Below, piece after piece: positions 35,850 to 47,321 of a DNA stretch of 64,000 bases. The position numbers and the translations under genes are program-made. The notes under the pieces are model-generated. The model saw only the letters and a program-made list of their open reading frames with translations. It was not told the DNA's origin and did not search any database. How positions within the stretch are numbered: the stretch's first letter is position 1; each line of letters starts with the position of its first letter. Source of the stretch: Scilla litardierei (taxonomy: Eukaryota; Streptophyta; Magnoliopsida; Asparagales; Asparagaceae); assembly GCA_030789695.1 (NCBI GenBank), contig JAULAV010008665.1:1-64000 (forward strand), given 5' to 3'.

Positions 35850-37800
35850 TTCCTTCTTTCGAAAGCAATGGGTTTGTCCTCCATCTCGGCCTCCGAAAGG
35901 AACTTGGTCACAGCCATGCAGAAGAATCGGGAAGGGATCATGGAGCTGGGCTTACTGGCGAATGTGAGGTCCAAAGTCAAGCTCGGTCAGATCGTCGAGC
36001 TTCAGAGGAGTTACGTCCGTCTCGACTACCAAATTAGGTTTCCTGGGAGGTGATGAGAGGGTTCATCGTCCTGGCGATCGGGAAGCTGGGGTTTACGTCA
36101 AAGCCTTCGAGTGAGGCCTCCGATTTCCCATGCTCCCTTTCATGCGATACTTCTTATGTACCTGAACATTTTCCTCTGCCAGTTGATGTCGAACACCATT
36201 GGCATGCTGATGGGCTTCATAGTTCTGTGCGTGACGAAGGGGATTGAACCGTTTCTGGGTCTGTTCAATCATTTTTCTCGATCCCTCCCCTCGAGACCCT
36301 GGGGTGGTATACGATAATGGCCCGTCGAGGCAGGAAGTTGCTGGAAGACCTTCCCACCTCCAATCCCAAGTGGAAGGACAAGTTTGTGTTTGTGGTTTTC
36401 CAAGGGAGACTATCTTTTGCATTGGTTGGGGTACCCCTAATTTGGGACTTATCGGGGATAAGCCGTTGACTCTCGGGGAGAAGAAAGCCGCCGATATTTT
36501 GACGGTCCTGCCAGAGGATATGAGGTCGATCAAGTGGCTGTGGTTTGACGACGTGCTGCATCATACCATGTGGACGAAAGGTTGGTTCGATCATGCATGC
36601 CAACTATTTGACCTTCGTCTTTCGACCTAACTTGTTTGTTGCATTCTCTGGCATGGAAAGTATGGACTACCAGATGGATCCTGCATTGAGGGAAGCAGTC
36701 GAGGCTTCCATCAAAGAGGCGTATGTAAGCATGTGTCTCCCCGGGTGTTGACCGTGGAGAAATTGATAGCCCAACCGTCCGGGGACCGACCTATGGTTGT
36801 TGAGGGGGTTGGTCTGGTGGCCCGCCCTCAGCAGAAGAAAAAGAAAGGGTTCACCTCCAAATTTGAAGTAGTTGCGCTGGCGGGGGATCAAGAGCAGGCG
36901 GAAGATCGTTCTTAGTGACTCGGAGCCATCTGGGTCGAATGTAGCTGCAGAGCAGGTCTCCTGGCATGGGAATGACACTCTTCACAAAGGAGACTCGGGG
37001 AGGACTCAGGTTCCATCGGAGCTTCTTGTGCACCAGGACTCCTAGCCTTGGGAGTCTGTTCCATCTGGTAGGGCTATATGAAGACATCCTGATGAGTATA
37101 GGCCAATTTTGCTAAAGGGCAGATGTCCTTAGGCCCCATTCGACTGCTCTGAGGAGGAGCTTGTTCAGGCGGGATTTCTGTTGAGGCGTGGAGATTCCTC
37201 TCTTCTTGGGGTTGGAAGAGCGTCAATCGGTGCTCTTCGCATGGAACTGCCTCCCGCATCGCTGAGAATGCGACCCTTCCATGGGACAGGGCTGTAGTAA
37301 AGAGGGTCGATTTCGAGCGACTCACATCAATAGTTGTTCACGACAGCGTCCATGTAATTATTGCTCCAGCCTCTATCAATGTTGCTATCAGTGCAGAAGC
37401 TGACCATCGAGCATTGTGTGCAGGCTCTTGTGGCTATCGCGATGCTGCGTAGTCATGCTCCAGAGGTGGCCAATCTTGGGTTCACTTGGAGGCCGTTAGG
37501 TGGCCGTGGAGCGGTCTCAAGTTGAGCTGACTAGACTCGGCCTTCTCTGTGAGACAAGATTGAATTGCCTCCAGAAACTCAAGGTGAATCTTGTAGGAGG
37601 GAGGCTGAGCAAATTCCTTGAGGAAAGCGAGCAGAGGACGCTCTGCTGGAGGAGTGGGTCGAAGCCAAGGTCATAGTGGAGAGGGCGGTTCAGGAGTTCA
37701 AAGACACATTTCCTGATTTCGACGAGCTATACAAAGAAGGCAACGAACGATGTTCAGCTGGAGATGAAGAATTGATTCTTCGACCTCTCCGTTAAGATCA
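35850..37800 (+). pseudogene. Decayed gag-like ORF, 'putative gypsy type transposon' family
   Basis: At 36091-36300 the + strand reads VYVKAFE, stop, GLRFPMLPFMRYF, frameshift, LMYLNIFLCQLMSNT, then GFIVLCVTKGIEPFLGLFNHF. This spacing of aromatic and Pro residues is that of the plant putative-gypsy-type-transposon domain (Pfam Transposase_28 group). It continues through MARRGRKLLEDLPTSNPKWK and DKFVFVVFQG (about 36317-36400), then another frame with DPALREAVEASIKEAY, and near 37690 a C-terminal piece FKDTFPDFDELYKEGNE. At least one stop and several frameshifts break it. Family assignment is by remembered pattern, so moderately sure. In such elements this protein is Gag-like and is usually followed by a long 3' UTR, here 37800 onward. 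Confidence 0.6.
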
Positions 37801-38308
37801 ACAAGATCCCGGTGATACTTCCAGACTTCGACAAGGATGAATAGAGCCAAGGCAATGACGAGTTGAGTCGGGGCATGGAAGAGGCTGCTCCCGTGGCGAG
37901 GCTGTCACCATGGAGGGCGACGAAGCAAGAGCGGATGTGCGGGGGGCCCAGCGTCTACGGACGAACTGGATGGCGATCAAGGGCCTAACTGGCCGATGTA
38001 AGGTCTTGGCGCTCTTGTTTATGCATGCTTTTAGAAATTTTTGAATGTGTAGGGGGTGATGTAAATGAAAACAATTTTTGCAATAGGGAGTGACAGGAGA
38101 ATTGGTTTGTATATCCTTGTTTGTCATTGCATCTCTTTGATAGTTATTGCTTACGTCCAGTCGTGGTCGTAATGCCTGATGGCCCCCTTTCAATGGGTTA
38201 GGCGCTGCTTCAGGATGATCGAGGATAGACCATCGAACCACGCTTAGAAGTTAACCGCAATGCTCCATAGCGAGGGTGATATTTACTGGACTCACGGTTG
38301 ACCGAGTG
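37801..38308 (+). other. Putative 3' UTR of the gypsy-type element
   Basis: No gene seen. It links the decayed ORF to the 58-bp repeats and turns AT-rich with scattered stops. The minus-strand 147-codon frame over it lacks recognisable motifs. Confidence 0.4.
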
Positions 38309-39300
38309 GGAGTCGTTTTGTGTCGAAGAGGTTGGTCCTGGTTTTACAGCTAACGACGTCTTGGGGGAGCCATTCAGTGGCAAAGGGGTAGTCCCTTCGA
38401 CTTATGGTCGACGCTTGCTTAAAAGAGTCGTTCAATGGCGAAGGGGTGGCCCCTTCGACTTACCGCATACGCTCGCTTAGGAGAGTCGTTCAGTGGCGAA
38501 GGGGTGGTCCCTTCAACTTATGGCTGACGCTCGATTAGGAGAGTCATTTAGTGGCGAAGGGGTGGCCCCTTCGACTTACGACAAACGCTCACTTAGGAGA
38601 GTTGTTCAGTAGTGAAAGGGTGGCCCCTTCGACTTACGGCTGACGCTCGCTTAGGAGAGTCGTTCAGTAGCGAAGGGGTGGTCCCTTCAACTTACGGCTG
38701 ACGCTCGATTAGGAGAGTCATTCAGTGGCGAAGGGGTGGCCCCTTTGACTTACGACAGACGCTCTCTTAGGAGAGTTGTTCAGTAGTGAAGGGGTGGCCC
38801 CTTCGACTTACGGCTGATGCTTTCTTAGGGGAGTCGTTCAGTGGCGAAGGAGTGGCCCCTTCGACTTACGGCTGGCACTCTCTAAGGAGAGTCGTTCAGA
38901 GGCAAAGGGGAGGCCCATTCGACTTACGGATGATGCTCGCTTAGGAGAGTCGTTCAGTGGTGAAGGGGTGGCCATTTCGACTTATGGCTGACGCTCTCTT
39001 AGGAGAGTCGTTCAGTGGCGAAGGGGAGGTCCCTTTGACTTATGAACGATGCTCGTTTAGGAGAGTCGTTCAGTGGCATAGGGGTGGCTCCTTCGACTTA
39101 CGGCTGCCACTCGATTAGGAGAGTCGTTCAGCAGTGAAGGGGTGGCCCCTTCGACTTACGGCTGACGCTCGCTTAAGAGAGTCGTTCAGTGGTGAAGTGG
39201 TGGCCCCTTCGACTTACGGCTGATGCTCGCTTAGGATAGTCGTTCAGTGGCAAAGGGATGGTCCCTTCGACTTACGATTGGCGCTCGCTTAGGAGAGTCG
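38309..39300 (+). repeat. 58-bp tandem repeat with a hairpin, about 17 copies
   Basis: Unit: GTCGTTCAGTGGCGAAGGGG, TGGCCCCTTCGACTTACGGC, TGACGCTCGCTTAGGAGA. The spacing of GAGAGTC anchors is exactly 58 bp (38481 to 38539). The central CGAAGGGG-TGG-CCCCTTCG is a perfect 8-bp stem with a 3-base loop. Some units carry GGTCCC and lose part of the stem. The first unit (38309) is the most degenerate. 3' UTR minisatellites of this sort occur in some plant Ty3/gypsy elements. Confidence 0.93.
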
Positions 39301-39454
39301 TTGTAACGACCAGTGTTTGTATCTACTATGGAGTCCAGTGTTATCATGTTATGCCTATTATTATTATTAAATTGTTACGACAAAATGATCTTTATTCTTA
39401 TGTTAAGTTAGCTAACCATAAATCTATTATAATTTTCTTTTAAATTCAAACTTT
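39301..39454 (+). other. AT-rich linker, possible LTR fragment
   Basis: Directly after the last 58-bp unit comes TGTAACGACC, a start reminiscent of plant gypsy LTRs, then about 150 bp of AT-rich sequence up to the inverted satellite. No partner LTR was seen. Confidence 0.25.
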
Positions 39455-39540
39455 CAAAATCCAAATCTAATAAAAAGAACCATATCTTCCATAAAATGTA
39501 GAAAATAGGATGAAGCTCAGAAATTGATATATAAAAATCT

Positions 39541-39690
39541 TTTCAGTTGAAGATGGCAATATCCCGGTAACAATTGACATTTTTATAGACGAAGATGGTG
39601 ATTTCCACATTTTGTCTTCTCTTATATTTCAGTTGAAGATGGCGATTTCCTGGTCCGAACAAATATTTTTGGCCTAATTTTGTATTCTCC
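39541..39690 (+). repeat. Inverted-segment satellite module X, copy E (in reverse array)
   Basis: Mirror image of the four modules in the forward array: TTTCAGTTGAAGATGGCAAT, ATTTTTATAGACGAAGATGG, then a CTTATATTTCAGTTGAAG unit, then the return to reverse orientation at CCAATATCATTTAATA. The same inversion is therefore present in both array orientations. Confidence 0.82.
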
Positions 39691-42600
39691 AATATCATTT
39701 AATAAAAGATCCATATCTTCCAGAAAATGTGGAAAATAACCCAGAGCTCAGAAATATCCGAAAAAATGTCCGTTAGGACCGGAAGATCGCCAACTTCAAT
39801 TGGAAAATAAGAGAAGACAAAATTAGGCCAAAAAGCATAGCATTTTATGAAACAATCCATGTCTTCCAGAAAATGTGGAAAATAGCCGGGAGCTAAGAAA
39901 AATCCGCAAAAATGCCCTTTGGGACCGAGAGAATGCCATCTTCAACAAAAATATAGGAGAAGACAAAATTAGCCAAATAACATATCATTCAACATAAAGA
40001 TCGCCATCTTCAATTGGAAAATAAGATATGGCAAACTTAGGAGAAACTAGCAACCTGTTATTTAAAGATTCTTATTTAAAGATTCTTATTTTCAATATAA
40101 TGTAGACAATATCACCGAGCTCAGAAAAATCCGCAGAAATATCTGTGGAACCTGGAGCTCGCTAAATTTAACAAAAAGATAAAATTCAGCCAAAAAATCA
40201 TATCATTTAATAAAACGGTCGATATCTTCCATATAATACAGAAAATAGACCAGAGCACAGAAAAATCCGCAAAAATATCTGTTGAAACCTGGAGATCGCC
40301 ATCATCAACAAAAAATATATGAGAAGAAAAATTTGGCCAAAAATCATATCATTTAATAAAATGATCGATATCTTTCAGAAAATACAGAAAATAGCCACGA
40401 TGTCAAAAAATTCGCAAAAATTCCGTTGGAACTAGGGACCGCCATATTCAAGTGAAAAATAAGAGAAGACAAAACTAGGCTAAAACAATAATATCATTTA
40501 ATAAAAAGATCCATATCTTCTAGAAAATATAGAAAATAGCCCGTAGCTCAGAAAGATCTGCAAAAATGTCTGTTAGAACCAAAAGATCGCCATATTCAAC
40601 TGAAAAATAAGAGTAGACAAAATTAAGCTAAAAATCACATCATTTAATTAAAAAAGTAGAAATAGGTCCGAGGCCAAAATATCTGCAAAAATGTCTGTTG
40701 GTACGAGCAGATTGCCATCTTCAACTGAAAATAAGAGAAGACAAAATTAGGCTAAAAATCATTTCATTATATAAAAAGATTCATATCATATAGAAAATGT
40801 AAAAATACACTCGATCTCAGAAAAATCTGCAAAAAAGATATTGGAACCGGAGGTCGCCATCTTCAACTGAAAAATAAAAGGAACAAAATTAGGCAAAAAA
40901 ATATGTTTCAAAACAAAGGATCCAAATTTTCCAGAAAATGTAAAAAATAGTCCCGAGCTCAGGAAAATTACACAAAATTGTCCGTTGGAACCGGGAGATC
41001 GCCATCTTCAATTGAAAAATAAGAGAATAGAAAATTAGGCCAAAAATCCTATCATTTTATAAAAAGATCAATATCTTTCAGAAAATTTAAGAAATAGCCC
41101 CGAGCTCAGAAAAAATCAGCAAAAATATCTGTTGGAACCAGGAGATCGTCGTCTTTAACTGAAAAAGAAGAAGAGAAACTTAGGTTATAAAAATCATATG
41201 ATTTAATAAAACATCCATATCTTCCAGAAAATGTAAAAAACAGCCTCCAGCTCAGAAATATCTGCAAAAAATATCCAAAAGAGCCGGGAGATCGCCACCT
41301 ACAATTGAAAAATAAGAGAAGAAAAAATTAGGATTTAAAAATCATATCATTTATTATAAAGTTCCATATCATAGAGAAAATGTAAAAAATAGCACCGAGC
41401 TCAGAAAAATCCGCAAAAAAGTCCGTTGGAACTGGGAGATCATCATCTTCAACTGAAAAAAGGAAAGAGAAAATTAGACCAAAAACATATCATTTAATAA
41501 AAATATCCATATCATCCAAAAAATGTAGAAAATAGTCTGGAGCTCTGAGAAGTCTGCAAAATGTTCGTTGGAACCGGGAGATCGTCATATTCAACTGAAA
41601 ATAATAGAAGCTAAAATTAGGCTATAAAATCAAATCATTTAATATAACGTTCCATATCTTCCAAAAAATGCAAACAAATAGCCAAGAGCTCTTAAAAATT
41701 CTTAAAAATTTCTGTTTGAACCGGGAGACGCCGTCTTCAACTTAGAAAATAAGAGAATATAAACTTAGAAGAAAATTCATATCATTTAATAAAAAGATTC
41801 ATATCTTCCATAAAATTTAAAAAATAGCACCGAGCTCAGAAAAATCAGAAAAAATGTCTGTTGCAATATAGAGATCGCCATCTTCAAAAGAAAAAAGAGA
41901 AGACAAAAATTAGAACCTAAAAATCATATCATTTAATATATAGACACATGGCTTCCATTAAATGTAGAAAATAAAACCAATCTACTAAAATCAGCAAAAA
42001 TGTCCCGTTGGTACCGGGAGATCGCCAGTTTCAACAGCAAAAAAAGAAGAAGACAAAATTATGATATATAAATCATATCATTTAATACAAAGATCCATAT
42101 CTTACAGAAAATGTAGAAACTAGCCCTGAGCTCATAAAAATCTGCAAAAATGTCCGTTGGAACCGGGAGGTCGCTATCTTCAACGAAAAAAATAAGAGAT
42201 CTCCATCTTCAACAAAAAAATAATAACATTTAATAAAACGATCCATATCTACCAAAAATGCAAAAAATATCCTCGATCTCAGAAAATCGACAAAATGTCA
42301 GTTGAAACAGTGAGATCGCCATCTACACTTAAAAATAAGAGAAGAAAAAAATTAGGCAACAGACTATCTTCAACGAAAAAATAAGAGATCGCCATCTTTA
42401 ACCAAAAAATTATATCATTTAATAAAACGATTCATATCTTCCAGAAAATCAAGAAAATAGCACCGATCTCAGAAAATCAGCAAAATGTCAGTTGGAATAG
42501 TGAGATCACCATCTTCAACTTAAATATAAGAGAAGACAAAATTAGGCAAAAGATTATATCAATTAATAAAACGGTCCAAATCTTCCAGAAAATGCAGAAA

Positions 42601-42914
42601 TTAGCCCCGAGCTCAGAAAAATCGGTAAAATGTCAATTGGAACCGGGATATCTGAATTTTCAACTTAAAAAAAGAGAAAACAAAATTAGGCCAAAAACAT
42701 ATCATTTAATAAAACTATTCATATCTTCCAGATAATGTAGAAAAAAGGCTGGAGCTCAGAAAATACGCAAAAAATGTCTGATAAAACTGGGAGATCGTCA
42801 TCTTCAATTGAAAAATAAGATAAGAGAAACTTAGGTTATAAAAATCATATTATTTAATAAAAAGCTTCATATTGTCCAGAAAATGTAGAAAATAGCCTCG
42901 AGCTCAGAAAAATC

Positions 42915-43222
42915 AAGATCAAGTCAAGTAAAAGAGGTACAATCAAGATCAAGTCAAATAAAAAGCACATGCACCGACAGAAAATGAAGACTTTGAAAAT
43001 GAGACGGGAGAGAGATAGATATATACTTTATGTGAAGTGAGTGCTATGGTCTTTAACTGTTTCACATTGAAAGAAAGAAGCGGACACTTAGCCGATTCCT
43101 AGAAAGAGTCAGGCGAGGGGCTGGGTCTATCCTCATTGGCCCTATTGTCTTAATATAGTAAACTCATTTTTCCTTGAAAATTTTCGACTCTTGAAGCGAG
43201 CGTAGCGTAGTTATTTCCTTCC
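42915..43222. other. Foreign insert in satellite, possibly organellar
   Basis: The satellite stops after AGCTCAGAAAAATCA and resumes at AACTGGAAAATAAGAG. The insert begins with a repeated AATCAAGATCAAGTCAA (30-bp period). It then contains mixed-GC sequence including GCGGACACTTAGCCGATTCC and GAAGCGAGCGTAGCGTAG, a texture like plant mitochondrial DNA. No ORF. The identity is a guess. Confidence 0.4.
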
Positions 43223-44643
43223 TTTAACTGGAAAATAAGAGATGGCAAAATTAGGCCAAAATATCATATCATTTAATAAAACGATCCATGTCTTCCAAAA
43301 ATGTGGAAAATAGGCCGAAACTCAGAAAAATCTGCAAAAATTTCCATTGGAGCTAGGATATCGCCATCTTCAACTGAAAAAATAAGAGACGACAAATTTG
43401 GGCTAGAAAAATGATATCATTTTATAAAATGATCGATATCTTTCAGAAAATACAGAAAATAGCCCCGAGGTCAGAAAAATTCGCAAAAATTCCGTTGGAA
43501 CTGGGAGACCGCCATCTTCAAGTGAAAAATAAGAGAAAACAAAATTAGGCTAGAAAATAATATCATTTAATAAAAAGATCCATATCTTCTAGAAAATGTA
43601 AAAAATAGCCCAAGCTCAGAAAGATCTGCAAAAATATCTGTTGGAACCAAAAGATCGCCATATTCAACTGAAAAATAAGCGTAGACAAATTTAAGCTAAA
43701 AATAATATCATTTAATAAATAAAAGTACAAATAGGCCCGATGTCAGAAATATCCGCAAAAATATCTGTTGGTACGAGGAGATCGCCATATTCAACTAAAA
43801 ATAAGAGAAGACAAAATTAGGCTTTAAAAATCATATCATTATATAAAAAGATTCATATCCTATAGAAAATGTAAAAATACACTCGATCTCAGAAAGATCT
43901 GCAAAAATGTTTGTCGGAACCGAGAGGTTGCCATCTTCAACTTAAAAATATAAGGAATAAAATTAGGCTATAAAAATAATGTCTGTTGGAATCGGGAGAT
44001 CGCCATCTTCAACTGAAAAATAAGAGAATAGAAAATTAGGCCAAATATCTTATCATTTTAAAAAAGATCAATATCTTCCAAAAAATTTAGGAAATAGCCC
44101 CGAGCTCAGAAAAATCAGCAAAAGTATCCATTGGAACCAGGAGATCATCGTCTTCAACTGAAAAATAAGAGAAGAGAAACTTAGGTTATAAAAACCATAT
44201 GCTTTAATAAAACATCCATATCTTCCAGAAAATGTAGAAAATAGCACCGAGCTCAGAAAAATCAGCAAAAATATCCAAAGGAGCCAGGAGATTACCATCT
44301 AAAACTGAGAAATAAAAGAAGGCAAAATTAGGATTAAAAATCATATCATTTAATACAAAGATCCATATCTTACAGAAAATGTAAAAAATAACACCGAGCT
44401 CAGAAAAATCCGCAAAAAAGTCAGTTGGAACTGGGAGATCGTCATCTTCAACTGAAAAAATGAAAGACAAAATTAAACCAAAAATCATATCATTTAATAA
44501 AAAATATCCATATCTTCCAGAAAATGTAGGAACTAGTGCCGAGCTCAGAATACTTATGAACCTTAATTCTAAAACCGAAAGATTTGAGAGAGTATTGAGA
44601 CAATGGTTTTCTCATATGGGGAGGAAGAAGAAGGAGTTTGTGT

Positions 44644-44653
44644 GTATTTATAG
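44644..44653 (-). promoter_or_regulatory. TATA box in partial LTR
   Basis: Minus strand CTATAAATAC, preceded by AT-rich U3-like sequence and followed by a C/T-rich start region. About 90 bp remain before the junction with satellite. Confidence 0.6.
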
Positions 44654-45319
44654 AAAGAATTGAAGAGGGAAATTTGAATTTGAATCTTCAAAAACAATGT
44701 GATAACTCTTAAGAAGTTACTGCAACACTTCCTAACTACTGTGAAAGAAAACTAATCAAAACTGATCAAGCGACTCAAAATTTGCAAAACGGCTCTGGAA
44801 TTTCGTGTTCTTCAACGATTAGTCGACTAGGGCGACCTATTAGTCGATTAATTAATTAGGAATTCCGAACTGTTTGAGAAAGAGGCGGAAAAATTCAAAA
44901 TTTTAATAATAAAAAATGTTTCGGTCAAAAAGGAAGGTGTATTATTACCTAAGGAATGACCAAAAATTAAAGATGGTTGACTAAAAAGTAGTCTTGTGCT
45001 TTGTGTAAGGGAACGTGTAAGAAAAGGCCATGTACTTTTTGTACTTGGTACTTGCAAAGTACTTGTGAGAGGGAAAATTCAAAAAAATTGAATTTGGAAA
45101 TCTTCCCATGATGACATTAGGTTTTGACGAAAATAAAATTAAAAATTTTTTAATAAAAAATATTTAATATTCAAATATTTCGTTTATATATAATTCATTC
45201 TGGATTATTAGTCGACTAATACAGTTGATTAGTCGGCTAATTAAAATATGAATAAATTTCTGAAAAATCCAGAAAAATCATAAAATGATAATAACTTCAT
45301 ATATAAATATACTATATGC

Positions 45320-47128
45320 TTAAAATGCCGATTCACTAATAATACCGAGCTCTCTTCTTAATTTAAGAAAAGTCCCTTCCTTAAGCTTAGTAAGGATATC
45401 GGCTATTTGATTCTTAGTATCTATATACTTCACAATAATATCACCTTTTTGGACATGGTCATCCAAGAAGTGATGTCGTATATCTATGTGCTTAGTGCGT
45501 GCATGATGTACATAATTTTTGGATAGACTTATAGCACTAGTGTTGTCACACATAATAGGACATGTGTCACATTTAATGCCATAATCTAAAATTGTTGTTT
45601 CATCCATAATATCTGTGTACATGCAAAACTAGCGGTAATGTATTCTGCTTCTGTTGTAAACAAAGAGACAGAGTTTTGTTTATTACTAAACCATGATACT
45701 AATGCATATCCTAAAAAGTGACAAGTACCACTTGTACTCTTACGATCAGATTTGCAACCTGCAAAATCTGCATCACTATATGAAACTAAATCAACAGAAC
45801 TTGATTTTGGATAATAGAAACCAAAATCAGATGTATGTTTTATATACCTAATTATCTTTTTGACAGCAGTCAAATGTGATAATTTAGGATCAGATTGATA
45901 TCTAGCGCATATACAAACAGAAAACATAATATCTGGTCTACTTGCGGTAAGATAAAGTAATGATCCAATCTTACCTCGATATAATGTTTGATCGACACTC
46001 TTACCATTTAGATCCTTATCAATATTTGATGAAGTACCCATTGGAGTACGCTTTTCTGCAAAATTCTCTAATCCAAATCTTTTGATGAGTTCATTTGTAT
46101 ACTTACTTTGAAGTATAAAAATACATTCCTTCATTTGTTTGATTTGAAGTCCAAGGAAGTAGGTTAATTCACCCATGTGACTCATCTCAAATTCATTCTG
46201 TATTTCCTTAGAAAATTCTTGACAAAGAAAATCATAAGTAGAACCAAAAATTATGTCATCAACATATATTTGTATAATGATGACATCAGAAACTATATGT
46301 TTGGTAAATAAAGTAAAATCTATCTTTCCTATAGAATAACCAGATTTTAATAGAAAGTTCTTTAATCTTTCATACCAAGCACGAGGTGCTTGTTTTAATC
46401 CATATAATGCTTTCTTTAACTTAAAAACATGATTATCCAAACTTTCATGTTGAAATCCTGGTGGTTGTTCTACATAAACTTCTTCCTTTATAATACAATT
46501 TAAAAATGTGCACTTAACATCCATTTGATATAACTTAAAATCCTTATAACATGCATAAGCTAGAAGCATTCTCATTGATTCTAATATAGCAACATGTGCA
46601 TATGTTTCATCATAATCTATACATTCTTCCTGATTATAACCTTGTGCGACTAATCTAGCCTTATTTCTAACTACTTGTCCAGATTCATCCAATTTATTCT
46701 TAAATACCCACTTAGTACCAATAATAGGATGATCTGAGGGTCTAGATACTAATTCCCATACATCATTCCTTTTGAATTGATTAAGTTCTTCCTGCATTGC
46801 TATAATCTATGAACTATCTTTACATGCTTCAATAATATTCTTTGGTTCAATGGATGAAATAAATGCACAATTAGTCATTGTTCAATTTGTGATCTAGTTC
46901 TTACTTTATCAGAAATATTTCCAATAACTATTTCGTGTGGATGATTAGGAATTTTAACAAATGCTATATGAAGACTTGTATTTTCAGGTATAATCTCAGG
47001 AATGGGATTATTAGTATCATCGTCATTTAACTTAGTGTTTTCTAAATAACTAATGATAGGAATAGAATCATCTTCATCTAAATGAGTAATAGGAGAAAAA
47101 TTCTCATCAAAACCAACATGAAGATATT
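45320..47128 (-). pseudogene. pol: Copia RT and RNase H, SIRE-like (broken)
   Basis: The main frame (403 codons, 46797-45586) begins MQEELNQFKRNDVWELV and contains GTKWVFKNKLDE, RLVAQGYNQEE, YQMDVKCTFLN, LYGLKQAPRAWYERL, the active site YVDDIIFGST, GELTYFLGLQIKQ, RPDIMFSVCICARYQ, SYSDADFAGCKSDRKSTSG (RNase H Asp) and TEAEYITASFA (Glu). A frameshift near 45610 leads into frame 45622-45320 with CDNTSAISLSKN, HARTKHIDIRHHF and DILTKL. Upstream, a TAG replaces the usual Trp before the first Met, and a one-base shift separates the linker frame (47171-46875, RTRSQIEQ). The first ~15 codons of that linker frame are satellite sequence, so the ORF is chimeric. Motifs match the SIRE/Maximus branch of copia. 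Confidence 0.92.
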
Positions 47129-47130
47129 CA

Positions 47131-47261
47131 TATAAAAAGATTTGTTTCCTATAGAAAATGTAAAAAGTCACTCGATCTCTAAAAAATCTGCAAAAATATC
47201 TGTCAGAACCGAGAGGTCTCCATCCTCAACTGAAAAATAAGAGGCGACAAAATTAGGCTAT
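47131..47261 (-). repeat. Isolated satellite monomer, reverse orientation
   Basis: ATAAAAAGATTTG, then AGAAAATGTAAAAAGTCACT through AATTAGGCTA: about 0.9 of a monomer between the copia fragment and the extra PPT of Element 5. It shows that both mobile pieces sit within one satellite array. Confidence 0.85.
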
Positions 47262-47321
47262 TTAATGCACAATTATTTGTTTTATTTATATTTGGTTTGT
47301 CATCATCAAAAAGGGGGAGAA
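47262..47321 (+). other. Extra internal 3' end and PPT upstream of the left LTR
   Basis: TTTAATGCACAATTATTTG through CATCATCAAAAAGGGGGAGA matches 55957-56016, directly before the right LTR, with two mismatches. A genuine 5' LTR should not be preceded by this. It implies that the left LTR was once a 3' LTR. Confidence 0.9.

Larger units (their letters stand above)
39455..44552 (-). repeat. ~147-bp satellite array, reverse orientation
   Basis: Same family as 13839-34830 but inverted: CTTCCAGAAAATGTAGAAAA, TAGCCCCGAGCTCAGAAAAA, TCCGCAAAAATGTCCGTTGG, AACCGGGAGATCGCCATCTT, CAACTGAAAAATAAGAGAAG, ACAAAATTAGG. Some units are shortened. It is interrupted by a ~0.3-kb foreign piece (42915-43222) and ends at the copia fragment at 44553. 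Confidence 0.93.
44553..47130 (-). mobile_element. Copia fragment (SIRE-like) embedded in satellite
   Basis: A 2.6-kb minus-strand piece with satellite on both sides. It holds the end of the integrase-RT linker, RT, RNase H, a 3' UTR and part of a 3' LTR that includes a TATA box (minus CTATAAATAC, 44653-44644). It lacks gag, protease, integrase and the LTR end, and no target duplication is seen. About 95 bp of satellite phase is missing between the two flanks. Perfect palindromes such as TTAGTCGACTAA near 44819 and 45210 recall the TAGTCGG motifs in the LTR of Element 5. Confidence 0.85.

Noticed and set aside
36093..36603. Minus-strand 146- and 112-codon frames
   Set aside because: Antisense of the gypsy-type gag; no recognisable motif, while the + strand shows a family pattern.
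37798..38241. 147-codon minus-strand frame
   Set aside because: No domain, crosses a presumed 3' UTR, and codon use is unremarkable.
38309..39300. CRISPR-like array
   Set aside because: Units are contiguous 58-bp repeats with no variable spacers, in a plant genome.
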